This document shows, piece by piece, positions 48,448 to 60,320 of a stretch of 64,000 bases of DNA; position 1 is the first letter of the stretch; each line of letters opens with the position of its first letter. The position numbers and the translations under genes were made by a program. The DNA is from Pseudomonadota bacterium. Lineage in GTDB: Bacteria; Pseudomonadota; Gammaproteobacteria; Pseudomonadales; Oleiphilaceae. The stretch is taken from contig PDPE01000030.1 in the NCBI GenBank assembly GCA_002747395.1, positions 48,706 through 112,705 of the forward strand, given 5' to 3'. The notes beneath the pieces are model-generated. The model did not search any database, was not told the DNA's origin, and was given only the letters and a program-made list of their open reading frames with translations.

Positions 48448-49233
48448 TCAATACAGCTTTCTTTTCACACTAGCTATCACCTGGTCTTCGGGAACGTTTT
48501 TTTTCCAATGCTCTCCCGCCAAATCAACCAGACGCCTTCGAACTTCTGCCTTGAACCAGCCATCGGAACTCAAAATGCCAGTGATGCTGTCAAAAGGGGC
48601 GCCCTGATCTTTGATTCCGATTGTCACCGAGCCATCTTCAAAACCGATCAACCCTGAAAACGGTGGAAAATCACCGGATCGAACCTGCCTTCCAACAGGG
48701 TAGGTCACCCTTCCTCCCGGCCAGTAGAGTTGACCGCGAGACCCCGTAATCACGCCGTTTTCAGCACTTAACTCTGTATTTTTCATTGATACTGTGCCGA
48801 CAAGCCTGACCCTTTGCCTTTGTAATGCCGGATTCAAACGCTCAAGCTGCAAACTTGCCGAATTGACCAGCAGGTTTAGCGCATCTGGCGAGACGGAAAC
48901 CTCGCCCTGCAGATTCCCGATATCCGATTCAAGCTGAACCACTCCCGCTGCCCGCCCCTGCAGCCAGGCGGCCGGTTTGATTTGCCAATTTAACAGGCCC
49001 GATGAATGCAGGTCTAACGGTGAAAGGCGGATTGAAAGCCTGGCATTCCCCGACCAGACCGTGCCGCCAACCTGTTCGATTGACAGAGCTTCAGGCACCA
49101 AGGTTTCTGATTCCACCAGGCGCCATGCCAGAGAAGCAGGAAAAGTAACAACGAGAAACGCGGAGTAACACAGACCAAACAACAATATATATAAAAGAAC
49201 AGATTTAAGCCTCACCCTGCCGGTCGCCTCCAC
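48448..49233 (-). CDS. gspN: Type II secretion system protein N
   Basis: The 261-residue product has one N-terminal span (about 12-30) and the GspN beta-rich domain (ASLAWRLVESETL, then LSIRLSPLDLHSSGLLNWQIKPAAWLQG). GspN is an accessory inner-membrane subunit present in many gammaproteobacterial systems. The start is a GTG at 49233; a GTG at 49215 is a close alternative, with GGAGG 11 bases upstream. It is the first gene of the gspN-gspC-gspD run. Confidence 0.85.
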   Translation of the reverse strand: MEATGRVRLKSVLLYILLFGLCYSAFLVVTFPASLAWRLVESETLVPEALSIEQVGGTVWSGNARLSIRLSPLDLHSSGLLNWQIKPAAWLQGRAAGVVQLESDIGNLQGEVSVSPDALNLLVNSASLQLERLNPALQRQRVRLVGTVSMKNTELSAENGVITGSRGQLYWPGGRVTYPVGRQVRSGDFPPFSGLIGFEDGSVTIGIKDQGAPFDSITGILSSDGWFKAEVRRRLVDLAGEHWKKNVPEDQVIASVKRKLY

Positions 49234-49240
49234 AGCCAGT

Positions 49241-49300
49241 CATATAACAACCACTTATACAACAACTAGTTATATAACAGCTACTCATATCATAACCCCC
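49241..49300. repeat. 15-bp degenerate tandem repeat, four copies, before gspN
   Basis: Units such as TATATAACAGCTACT and CATATAACAACCACT follow one another immediately before the gspN start. Conservation is weaker than in the 40579 repeat. Confidence 0.75.
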
Positions 49301-49500
49301 ATACCAAACAACGCTTCACATCTTTTCTTCGGGGGCAAAGTCGTCCCGCCTGAAACTCGCTGTTTCCCTAATAGAATAGCCTGCAACTAAAACCTGTAAC
49401 CTTTTTGTCAGCACAATGTATCAATTTGAACCGGAGATTATAAATTACGATAGTGTAATACCCCGACGCAGACACAACCCGGCAAAAAACGGACAGAAAC

Positions 49501-49532
49501 GAAAAAACCCCGTATTGAATCGGGGTTTTTTC
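49501..49532. terminator. Rho-independent terminator after groEL
   Basis: ACCCCG pairs with CGGGGT around a loop and is flanked by A6 and T6 tracts. It lies 48 bp after the groEL stop on the minus strand and can act on either strand. Confidence 0.92.
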
Positions 49533-49579
49533 GCTCATTTACGAGAGATCAAATTATCGTACAGGATTTATGAAAGCGG

Positions 49580-51265
<1,686 letters not shown>

Positions 51266-51290
51266 CTATAAAGTATTTTGATAACCAGAC

Positions 51291-51581
51291 TTATGATTCA
51301 AGCACACCAAAGATTTCAGTCTCGCTCATAATCATCAGTTCTTCACCATCTACCTTCACGGCGTTACCTGCATATTGGCCAAATACAACGGTGTCTCCGA
51401 CCTTGACACCAACAGGGCGCACATCACCGTTATCAAGAATACGGCCTTCACCAACCGCCAGAACTTCGCCTTGAGAAGGTTTCTCTGCGGCGTTACCTGG
51501 TAGCACGATACCGCCAGCTGTTTTGGTCTCTTCTTCCTTACGACGCACGACAACTCGATCGTGTAACGGACGGATTTTCAT
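51291..51581 (-). CDS. groES: Co-chaperonin GroES (10 kDa)
   Basis: The 96-residue lid of the GroEL chamber, with [17 protein letters not shown] at the start and the mobile loop [14 protein letters not shown] at about 18-31. It is co-transcribed with groEL from a sigma-32-type promoter about 210 bp upstream. Confidence 0.99.
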   Translation of the reverse strand: MKIRPLHDRVVVRRKEEETKTAGGIVLPGNAAEKPSQGEVLAVGEGRILDNGDVRPVGVKVGDTVVFGQYAGNAVKVDGEELMIMSETEIFGVLES

Positions 51582-51792
51582 CTTTTCAATTCTCCCGATA
51601 AATAACTGGATAGTGATAATTCAATTTTATTTTTCAACCTGGCTTTAGCTGTTGATTGCCGATTCACTGATCGTTATACACTTGCCAATCACCGTAAACT
51701 CGACAAAGGTAAAGCTCCAGGCAAAATCCAACACCGTTGCCAACATTCTTATCAAGGGAGAATGTCGCAACTGCAATTGTGATGTGGGTTTA

Positions 51793-51821
51793 TAAATGGG
51801 GTTATAAAAACGGTTTTCAAC
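51793..51821 (-). promoter_or_regulatory. Sigma-32 heat-shock promoter of groESL
   Basis: On the minus strand GTTGAAA (51815-51821) and CCCCATTTA (51793-51801) are separated by 13 bases, against the E. coli consensus CTTGAAA, 13-15 bases, CCCCATNTA. It lies between the fxsA stop and groES. No CIRCE element was seen. Confidence 0.9.
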
Positions 51822-51839
51822 ACCAGAGCCGTAAAATTT

Positions 51840-52397
51840 TTATTTTTTATCGGATTCTATGCGCCCGGAAGGATTATCCTGTCTGGAAGGATTATCTTCT
51901 TTCGTGGTCATTTCCTGAAACTCACCCTCAATGACATCGGAGCCGGAAGTTGACCATTCGGGAGAGTCCTGTTCTGCCTGACCAAACCCCTGGCCGGATC
52001 GGTAGTAGAAACCCCGGGACTGCGCCCCTCCCCCCATCTTTCCGTTGACAACGATTTTTTTCGCCAGATAGCCAACCAATACCGAGCGAATTTGCGGGAT
52101 AACCAGACTGAAGCCAATGGCATCGGTGATGAATCCGGGCGTGAGAAGAAAGGCTCCGCCGAGCGCCAGAAGGAAACCTTCAAACATTTCTTTCGCCGGA
52201 ATTTCACCCGAGTTGAGTTTTTGGTGCGCTCTTAGCAGTGTTGCCACTCCCTGCCGTTTTAGCAATGAGGCGCCAATCACCGCCGTCAGGAATATCAGCA
52301 GAATCGTATACCAGGCACCGATCACCTTGCCAACATGAATCAACACGGCCATCTCGGCAACCGGAATGACGATAAAAAAAATAAAAAATACGGGCAT
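51840..52397 (-). CDS. fxsA: FxsA membrane protein
   Basis: The 185-residue protein has three or four membrane spans in the first 115 residues and a polar tail. The family pattern is present: IPVAEMAVLIHVGKVIGAWYTILLI, then GASLLKRQG and GGAFLLTPGFITDAIG. FxsA is known for relieving phage T7 exclusion by F plasmid (PifA) in E. coli. It sits directly upstream of the groESL promoter. The C-terminus contains a duplicated GRQDNPS/KEDNPS stretch from an 18-bp DNA duplication. Confidence 0.9.
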   Translation of the reverse strand: MPVFFIFFIVIPVAEMAVLIHVGKVIGAWYTILLIFLTAVIGASLLKRQGVATLLRAHQKLNSGEIPAKEMFEGFLLALGGAFLLTPGFITDAIGFSLVIPQIRSVLVGYLAKKIVVNGKMGGGAQSRGFYYRSGQGFGQAEQDSPEWSTSGSDVIEGEFQEMTTKEDNPSRQDNPSGRIESDKK

Positions 52398-52433
52398 TTG
52401 TCTATTGCACCTTTTGTTGCATTCTTACATGGA

Positions 52434-54011
52434 TCAATCTATGTGAATCACACGCTGCATCAGCATTATAATAAATAACACAGGTACACCGATCAACGCA
52501 GTCATTATAAAGAAATGGTAATAGCCCATTTCCAATGACATCGTCCCGGAGTAGCCGGCAAGCAGTTTTGGGAAAAACGTCATCAACGAGCTGAATATGG
52601 CATATTGCACAGCAGTGAACCGAATGTTCGTCAAGGCAGACAAAAAGGCAATAAAGGCGGCTGTGGCAATACCACCCGACAGGTTATCCGCCGCAATCAC
52701 GCCATACAACATTGTTATTTGAGGCTCCTGTACACTCCCCAGCCATGCAAACAGTACATTGGTGATCGCCGACAGGAATGCGCCCAGCCACAGCACACGA
52801 ATCACCCCGTAACGTACACTCAAAATGCCACCCAGAAAACCACCCGCCAGGGTCATAAACAAGCCGAAGGTCTTTGACGCTATCGCGATTTCTTCCTTGG
52901 TAAAACCGATGTCTACATAAAAAACACCGGCAATCGCACCCATAACGATGTCGGAAATACGATACAACCCGATAAAGACAAGAATCAGCAACGCCACCTG
53001 CCAACCGTACCGTTTGAAAAAATCAACCACAGGCGATACATAGGAGTTTTTAACCATAACCCGACAGGCCACCCCCGCTGCAATACTGAGATAAAACAGA
53101 ATGCCCATCACAGCCAGGGCGGCAAACAGCCTCAAGCCGGCCAGCCCGGTATAGCGCAAACGCAAGTCACCCTTGTCTATTTCTTTCAGCTGGTATGCGC
53201 TCCGCCATGCTTCTTTCAGCTCCCCGGCCCAATCCGAGGTAAGGTAAAACACCAGAATAAAGGCGGCCACAGAGTACACAAACACCAGGAAGAAGCGGAC
53301 GTAATCAGAGCCGGGATAATCATACCGATTACCACTGTTGCGTTCCGGCTCCTTGATAATCAATGTGGTCAGCACACCCACTCCCATACACAGGGCCATG
53401 ATGAAATAGGTGGACTGCCACGCAGAATAGTTATAAAACTCTTTGGTCGAACCCAGATAGCCTGCCAAAAACAGGGCTCCCGCTCCTGACACCAACATGC
53501 CAACGCGGTAACCGGCAATATAGGAAGAAGACATCATGGCCTGTAACTCGGAACCGGCAGATTCAATGCGGTAGGCATCAATGGCAATATCCTGGGTCGC
53601 CGAGGTAAAACCCAACATCACAGCAAAGCACGCCATCCATATCGAACCACTGGCAGGGTCGGTCATGGCCATGCCGATAATGGATGCAATTACGCCGATT
53701 TGTGCGAACAAAAGCCAGCTTCTGCGCCGCCCCATTGCAGCATGCAAAAACGGCAGGGGCAGTGTATCCACGATCGGGGCCCACAAGAACTTGAAGGAAT
53801 AGCCCAACCCCGCCCACGCAAAATAGGTAATGGCGCTGCGCTCGACACCGGCTTCCTGCAACCAGAGTGACAGGGTGCCAAAAATCAGAATAATCGGCAA
53901 ACCTGCGGCGAAGCCATAGGCGAACATGGTAATCACTCGCCGATGGAGGATGCTTTTCAAACCGGATAGCCAGGGGTTCTCTTGCGTCGGAGACTCCGGT
54001 GTACTTGCCAT
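52434..54011 (-). CDS. ampG: AmpG-like muropeptide permease (MFS)
   Basis: The 525-residue transporter shows the AmpG N-terminal pattern FAYGFAAGLPIILIFGTLSLWLQEAGVERSAITYFAW and the loop MGRRRSWLL near 91-99, and STATQDIAIDAYRIE near 138-150. AmpG imports anhydro-muropeptides for cell-wall recycling. A long central hydrophilic segment (about 265-300) and 12-14 spans fit the family. It is followed by fxsA 36 bp later and preceded by yajQ. Confidence 0.9.
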   Translation of the reverse strand: MASTPESPTQENPWLSGLKSILHRRVITMFAYGFAAGLPIILIFGTLSLWLQEAGVERSAITYFAWAGLGYSFKFLWAPIVDTLPLPFLHAAMGRRRSWLLFAQIGVIASIIGMAMTDPASGSIWMACFAVMLGFTSATQDIAIDAYRIESAGSELQAMMSSSYIAGYRVGMLVSGAGALFLAGYLGSTKEFYNYSAWQSTYFIMALCMGVGVLTTLIIKEPERNSGNRYDYPGSDYVRFFLVFVYSVAAFILVFYLTSDWAGELKEAWRSAYQLKEIDKGDLRLRYTGLAGLRLFAALAVMGILFYLSIAAGVACRVMVKNSYVSPVVDFFKRYGWQVALLILVFIGLYRISDIVMGAIAGVFYVDIGFTKEEIAIASKTFGLFMTLAGGFLGGILSVRYGVIRVLWLGAFLSAITNVLFAWLGSVQEPQITMLYGVIAADNLSGGIATAAFIAFLSALTNIRFTAVQYAIFSSLMTFFPKLLAGYSGTMSLEMGYYHFFIMTALIGVPVLFIIMLMQRVIHID

Positions 54012-54014
54012 TGA

Positions 54015-54497
54015 TCAGTCTCTGAAATTGTTGAACTGAATGGGAATGTCAATATCGGACTCTTTTACCAGTGCCATTACCTGCTGCAGGTCATCCCTTT
54101 TCTTGCCATTGACTCTGACCTTTTCACCCTGAATCGAAACCTGCACCTTGAGTTTTTGTTCCTTTACCATTTTTACAATTTTTCTGGCTGTCGGCTGATC
54201 AATCCCTTGCTGAATGGAAAAATCCTGACGAACCTGTTTACCCGCTTTGGATTCTTCTGCCTTTACCAGTGATCGACTATCCAGTTTTCGTTTGGCAAAA
54301 GCCATACGCAACATATCTTCCATTTGCTCCAGTTGAAAATCCTGTTCCGCAGCAAGCCGGACTTTCTTGTCAACCAGTTCGAAACCGGCATCGACGTTCT
54401 TGAAATCCCAGCGTGTATTCAAATCACGCCTGGCCTGATCACACGCATTGGTGACTTCATGCATGTCAACTTCAGATACCATATCAAATGAGGGCAT
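54015..54497 (-). CDS. yajQ: YajQ-family nucleotide-binding protein
   Basis: The 160-residue protein starts MPSFDMVSEVDMHEVTNACDQ and contains DFKNVDAGFELVDKKV and VNGKKRDDLQQVMALVK, matching YajQ along its length. Some members bind cyclic di-GMP. It ends three bases before the ampG start, so the two genes are probably co-transcribed. The 278 bp upstream (54498-54775) shows no convincing gene. Confidence 0.94.
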   Translation of the reverse strand: MPSFDMVSEVDMHEVTNACDQARRDLNTRWDFKNVDAGFELVDKKVRLAAEQDFQLEQMEDMLRMAFAKRKLDSRSLVKAEESKAGKQVRQDFSIQQGIDQPTARKIVKMVKEQKLKVQVSIQGEKVRVNGKKRDDLQQVMALVKESDIDIPIQFNNFRD

Positions 54498-54775
54498 AAT
54501 GACTCCCGGACAGTAAATTTATAAAGCACAGGCGTGCACCCGAATCCCGGGCGCAGCCTTTCTGCTCAACAGGTCTATTGTTTCAGCTTCCCATGCGAGG
54601 CAGCATTTTCGGCGAGATAATACTGACTTGCAAGAAAATTTAAAACAGGAGAAGGCAACAGGCCGAACCCGGATATGCCCATATTGGTTGTCTACGATGC
54701 AAAATTCATCAGCAGGTGATTGGCAGGAGGCTTGAACAGGCTGGCTACAGGGGCATTCGCTTTGCCAATAGCGCA

Positions 54776-55827
54776 TCATCCGGCCTGGCCATGATTGAAC
54801 AACGCGCCGTCAGCGTCACGGGGAACACGGATGTTATTGTATTCAGTTAACAGGCCTTTAAGCTCGGCGTCTGCCTCTCTGGCATACTTCGCTTTTGTGA
54901 TGAGATCAAAAACAGAAGCCAGCACGCCCCTCCCCACATAGCGAGCCATTTTTTCTTCCTGTGTGGCTGGGCGTTTTTCAGAGGTGATCTACTTCATAGT
55001 GCGGATCGCCTCAAGGTTCCCGCTAACTCTTTGCTGTGGTGTCCCGCTGGCTACATCCGGTATGGCGTCTAGGGAGAAGCCTGATATTTCAACATAATCT
55101 GTATCGCTTCACTTTCGGCTTCCGCTTGGCTACTCCCTACCATCATCAACATTTTCATTTCTGTTTGCGCCATTTCCGCCAGCGCTGCTGTCTCTTTCTC
55201 GAACTCCTCCGGTGTCATCTCCCCGAATCTGCCCTGCCCCTTCAGGCTCTTTTTCATCACTTTTTGAATTGATTGTATCGACATTTTCTTGCTCCTCTTT
55301 TTCTGAGCTTTCAGTTTCCACAACATCCTGCATATCTTCCGTTGCGGCATTATTGGCCCCCTCAATTGTATTATCTGAAGTTGTTTCTTTGTTTGACTCA
55401 GATTTATTTTCTTCCCGTTATCAGATGGTTGAGACATGTCCTCTTGCGTTACGCTTCCAGGTTTATACCCGTACCCGTCTTCAACTTCTTCAATCGAAAA
55501 GTCTCCAATCTTTCCTGATTTTTGCTTGATATTGGCCGCTGCTCTGGCCGCCCCTTTTTATTTAAAGTGGGTTCAATTATTTCTCACAACGATATCGCTA
55601 CGACCCGCATCAGTTTCTGTCTGGACTTTCTCACTTTCCTCTGCCGCTTGCTCGGCAATTGCAGGCGACGTGTCGACGATTTCTATGGTCTCACCGGGGC
55701 TGGCTTCGGCTTTCCCTTCTTCCTCCTGAGTTTCGCTTTCAGGATCAAGCAGGCTTTCTTGTTCGTTTGGAGCGGTGTCGATCTTTTGGGCGTTTTCTTC
55801 CTCTTGCTGCTCAACATTGGTAGCCAC
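54776..55827 (-). pseudogene. Decayed mobile-element helicase/N6-methyltransferase (SNF2-DEAD type)
   Basis: One minus-strand frame, with several in-frame stops, reads an acidic low-complexity N-terminus (55333-55130), then DYVEISGFSLDAIPDV, then NLEAIRTMK, a TAG, and ITSEKRPATQEEKMARYVGRG, then LASVFDL and AELKGLLTE. This matches the start of the large DNA-methylase/helicase proteins of plasmids, phages and integrative elements (pattern N..AI..LK..E...R.ATPEEQ..LARYVGWGG). The C-terminal bulk is absent. Two more acidic fragments lie in other frames (55573-55827), which suggests frameshifts. It abuts the CRISPR array trailer. Confidence 0.7.
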
Positions 55828-55829
55828 CT

Positions 55830-58800
55830 CGGTTCATCCCCGTGGGCACGGGGAACACGAGTGTGCTACTATCAGCTCCAAAGGTGATTCCGGTTCATCC
55901 CCGTGGGCACGGGGAACACTTGCTTTACTCCACCACCTGTATAGTTAGCGTCGGTTCATCCCCGTGGGCACGGGGAACACCCCCGGCGACTCAACTACAC
56001 CGCCGTCCGTTTCGGTTCATCCCCGTGGGCACGGGGAACACGGGAACCTGGCCTATCCGTTTCTGCTCTCTCGCGGTTCACCCCCGTGGGCACGGGGAAC
56101 ACTCCGGGGTCGGAATAAGCCTGCCCCCTCGTAACGGTTCATCCCCGTGGGCACGGGGAACACAGATTATCAATCGTTTTCAATAACGCGGAATTCGGTT
56201 CATCCCCTTGGGCACGGGGAACACTTGTAAGTCTGGAATTGATGGCTCTCTTATTCCGGTTCATCCCCGTGGGCACGGGGAACACCTTATTGACGCAATT
56301 GATGACGCGATGGATGACGGTTCATCCCCGTGGGCACGGGGAACACTTCTATTGTCGAACTGAACTATAAATTTATTGCGGTTCATCCCCGTGGGCACGG
56401 GGAACACCAATCAATCCGGGGAAAGAAAAGAACAGACCACGGTTCATCCCCGTGGGCACGGGGAACACAACATTGTTTTTTCCGACAAAAAATCGAATTA
56501 CGGTTCATCCCCGTGGGCACGGGGAACACTGCCAACGATTATGGCGTTATAGTTTTGACAACGGTTCATCCCCGTGGGCACGGGGAACACAGGAAGTGTT
56601 TGTTTGGGGTTTTTATGGGTGACGGTTCATCCCCGTGGGCACGGGGAACACTTTTGCTCCTTATTTCTTTGGATGAGACGTAACGGTTCATCCCCGTGGG
56701 CACGGGGAACACAACCCATTTTGCGACGCCAAATGCGTCGAATTCGGTTCATCCCCGTGGGCACGGGGAACACTTCTACATCATCACTTAACAATACTAC
56801 TATTGCGGTTCATCCCCGTGGGCACGGGGAACACCATTTTTGCCTTAACAGTCGCCCCTCGGCAGTCGGTTCATCCCCGTGGGCACGGGGAACACATTAC
56901 GAATTAATCCATAATCTAATTAATAAACGGTTCATCCCCGTGGGCACGGGGAACACACTAACTGACTAGCTGACAAGTCTTCTAATAGCGGTTCATCCCC
57001 GTGGGCACGGGGAACACACCTTGATTAAAAGAGTTTCTAAATCTAGCCTCGGTTCATCCCCGTGGGCACGGGGAACACATGAGGATTAATGGAGAAGCTT
57101 CTCCTGTAGACGGTTCATCCCCGTGGGCACGGGGAACACTTCAGTGCATCTATTCTTTCTTTCTCTGTTAACGGTTCATCCCCGTGGGCACGGGGAACAC
57201 TTGCTAGAAATGCATGGTTCCGGTCCATGACACGGTTCATCCCCGTGGGCACGGGGAACACCCACATAGTCTTCTTTAGTAAGTACTCCATCACGGTTCA
57301 TCCCCGTGGGCACGGGGAACACTATGGCATATTCCACATTCTGCCATATTTGTTCGGTTCATCCCCGTGGGCACGGGGAACACATGCAGCCATTTGGTGG
57401 TCGCACTACTCGTTCCGGTTCATCCCCGTGGGCACGGGGAACACATGCTCCTGATGCTACAGTAGCCACATTAGACCGGTTCATCCCCGTGGGCACGGGG
57501 AACACTCCTAATCCATCAGACATCCACAATTCTACTCCGGTTCATCCCCGTGGGCACGGGGAACACATTACTAAAGCAATAGACTCAGTAAAGAAGTTCG
57601 GTTCATCCCCGTGGGCACGGGGAACACAAGATGTAAAAGATTGGGAAGTCTATAGAGGACGGTTCATCCCCGTGGGCACGGGGAACACTTTTCCTGCTCG
57701 AACCTGTGAGTGGTCAATGTCGGTTCATCCCCGTGGGCACGGGGAACACATTATGATCTGCACGCCAGTCAAGCAATACATCGGTTCATCCCCGTGGGCA
57801 CGGGGAACACCTAGCACTCTTTGCCAGTTTAGCTTCAAAGCACGGTTCATCCCCGTGGGCACGGGGAACACTATTTGGATGTAAGAATGGATGTAAGGAA
57901 ATACGGTTCATCCCCGTGGGCACGGGGAACACTAACCGAATATCCGTAAATCCATTCCTGTATTCGGTTCATCCCCGTGGGCACGGGGAACACCCATTTA
58001 TTAATATCTCCTGGAGGAAGATCATCGGTTCATCCCCGTGGGCACGGGGAACACAGCTGATATAGATACTCTATAATCCAATTCAGCGGTTCATCCCCGT
58101 GGGCACGGGGAACACTATGCTCATCATAGTGTAATTGTTCAAATAACCGGTTCATCCCCGTGGGCACGGGGAACACTGGAAGAAGGATTATGTTAAAGTG
58201 TATAACTACGGTTCATCCCCGTGGGCACGGGGAACACCTTAAAGAACTTCTTCTTAGAGAAATAATGTTCGGTTCATCCCCGTGGGCACGGGGAACACTG
58301 AATCAATTCATCAGTGAAAGAGTAATCTATCGGTTCATCCCCGTGGGCACGGGGAACACAGCATTTACTGTGTTAGAGTACAATCCATCTTCGGTTCATC
58401 CCCGTGGGCACGGGGAACACTTAAACACCAAAGACCTAGTAAGTTAATTAAGCGGTTCATCCCCGTGGGCACGGGGAACACATGCTCATCAGGAGAAATC
58501 TTTACACATACTCCGGTTCATCCCCGTGGGCACGGGGAACACGTACCTACTACTATACAAACTGTAGGCAAACCTCGGTTCATCCCCGTGGGCACGGGGA
58601 ACACGATGTACCAATCTGACATCCACTTTTCTTTTGCGGTTCATCCCCGTGGGCACGGGGAACACGACAAGGAAACTGGAAAAATTGGCAGATTTGACGG
58701 TTCATCCCCGTGGGCACGGGGAACACATGTTTGGCGGTCTTTTTATAGGCGGTCAAAACGGTTCATCCCCGTGGGCACGGGGAACACTTGACGACCGCGT

Positions 58801-58848
58801 TTGATGGTGGTGAAGTCGGCGGTTCATCCCCGTGGGCACGGGGAACAC
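55830..58848 (-). CRISPR. Type I-E CRISPR array, 50 repeats and 49 spacers
   Basis: Fifty 29-bp repeats with 32-bp spacers give a strict 61-bp period, except for one 33-bp spacer (the 45th counted from 55830). Read in the cas direction (minus strand) each repeat begins GTGTTCCCCGTG and ends GATGAACCG, with a CCCCGTG/CACGGGG hairpin, the pattern of I-E repeats. Two repeats carry point changes, at 56074 (T8C on the plus strand) and 56196 (G13T), both near the 55830 end. This marks the low-coordinate end as the old, trailer end; new spacers enter at 58848 next to the leader and cas2. Spacers at about 56900-58700 are AT-rich. Confidence 0.99.
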
Positions 58849-58940
58849 TCTAAATATACACAATTGATTTTATTATGAATAACACCCTTTTCAACAATCC
58901 ACCGTAAAATATCCAATTTGTTAAAGAGCTTTATCAGGAT
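58849..58940 (-). promoter_or_regulatory. CRISPR leader
   Basis: The AT-rich segment next to the first repeat reads, on the minus strand, GCTCTTTAACAAATTGGAT and ends in ATATTTAGA directly before the repeat. From memory, the E. coli I-E leader starts similarly and also ends in TTTAGA. It should hold the array promoter and the integration site; an IHF site was not identified with confidence. The rest of the gap (58941-59108) contains a coding-like fragment on the plus strand. Confidence 0.75.
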
Positions 58941-59108
58941 GAACCTGAACAAATAACGCTGGAAAACATCGGAAGGCAAAATACTCTGGTCAGCTTGAGT
59001 ACCACTATTTTGATTCGATTTATGAAATCATTAGAACCGGGGATTATTTCGAGTCCATGTTACTGGAACTGCCCCAAGGTTTTTATCTTGCCTGGAGCAA
59101 ATCATCAA

Positions 59109-59402
<294 letters not shown>

Positions 59403-60320
59403 TTATTTACTCCGGTGTCCTTTGTCACCTATTGACTCCGGTTCGGGTATTGCGGGAGGCTGACTATCAACCGGCGCTTTTGGCGGCTCTATGTCACCCG
59501 CAGACAACACCTCTTCAATAAGCGGAATCAGACGTTTAAGTACCTTACTTGAGCGAAATACCTCCCGACACGCAATTCGCACCTCTCTGTCGGGCTCTCT
59601 GGATTGCTTTGCAGCGATCCTGAAAGCGGTGGGAACCACTGTTTCAAACTTGATCAAATCAGCAATATCGTAAACAAATGAGAGCGGTTTACCTGAATGC
59701 AAAAAACCAATGGCAGGCGCATAACCCGCCGCCAGAACAGCTGCTTCAGTCACCCCGTACAAACACGCCGTGGCTGCACTTAAACATTGGTTAACTGTAT
59801 CTCCTTTCTCCCAGTCTTTCGGATCATACCGACGGCCATGCCATTCAACACCGTATTGTTTCGCCAGTATCTCGTAGGTTTTACGGACTCTCGCACCTTC
59901 AATTCCGCGCAATTGATCCACACTACGCCGTTCCGGAGCAGGTTCACCAAACCGGATTTCGAACATTTTACGAACAACTTTCAACCTTAACTGTTCATCC
60001 AGAGCCAATTTGGCCTGGTACAATAATCTGTCTGACCGGGCTCCGCCAGGCTGTCCTGATGCGTATAAACGCACCCCCGCTTCTCCTACCCAGATTAACA
60101 GGGTGCCGGTTATCGCTGCCAGCTTCACCGCAGCATGGCTGATACGGGTGCCCGGCTCCAGCATGATACAGGCTACACTGCCAACCGGAATGTGCATACG
60201 CTCGCCGTTGCAGTCAATCACCACAAACGCACCGTCTTTGATGTCGATTTGTCCCATACCGATAAAGATCATGGAATTACGATCTTTGATGGGAATGGGT
60301 TTGAGTGGGATAAAAGTCAT
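59403..60320 (-). CDS. cas1: CRISPR spacer integrase Cas1e
   Basis: The 305-residue protein matches E. coli Cas1 in length. The active-site region includes the glutamate in EWHGRRYDPKDWEKGD-adjacent helices, the histidine in IGFLHSGKPLSFVYDIADL and the aspartates of that stretch (about 205-225). It integrates prespacers at the leader end. It starts four bases inside the cas6e stop, so the genes are translationally coupled. Confidence 0.97.
   Translation of the reverse strand: MTFIPLKPIPIKDRNSMIFIGMGQIDIKDGAFVVIDCNGERMHIPVGSVACIMLEPGTRISHAAVKLAAITGTLLIWVGEAGVRLYASGQPGGARSDRLLYQAKLALDEQLRLKVVRKMFEIRFGEPAPERRSVDQLRGIEGARVRKTYEILAKQYGVEWHGRRYDPKDWEKGDTVNQCLSAATACLYGVTEAAVLAAGYAPAIGFLHSGKPLSFVYDIADLIKFETVVPTAFRIAAKQSREPDREVRIACREVFRSSKVLKRLIPLIEEVLSAGDIEPPKAPVDSQPPAIPEPESIGDKGHRSK

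Noticed and set aside
54519..54779. Minus-strand open frame of 86 codons between the helicase remnant and yajQ
   Set aside because: Cysteine-rich without any recognisable pattern, no ribosome site, and it lies in the likely yajQ promoter region.
55842..58791. Long plus-strand open frames across the array with repeated peptides such as RFIPVGTGNT, VHPRGHGEH and SSPWARGT
   Set aside because: They are translations of the CRISPR repeat in three frames; the 61-bp period shifts the frame by one each unit, so they are not genes.
55830..58848. Self-targeting spacers
   Set aside because: No spacer was recognised elsewhere in the window by eye; a proper search of the full genome was not possible.
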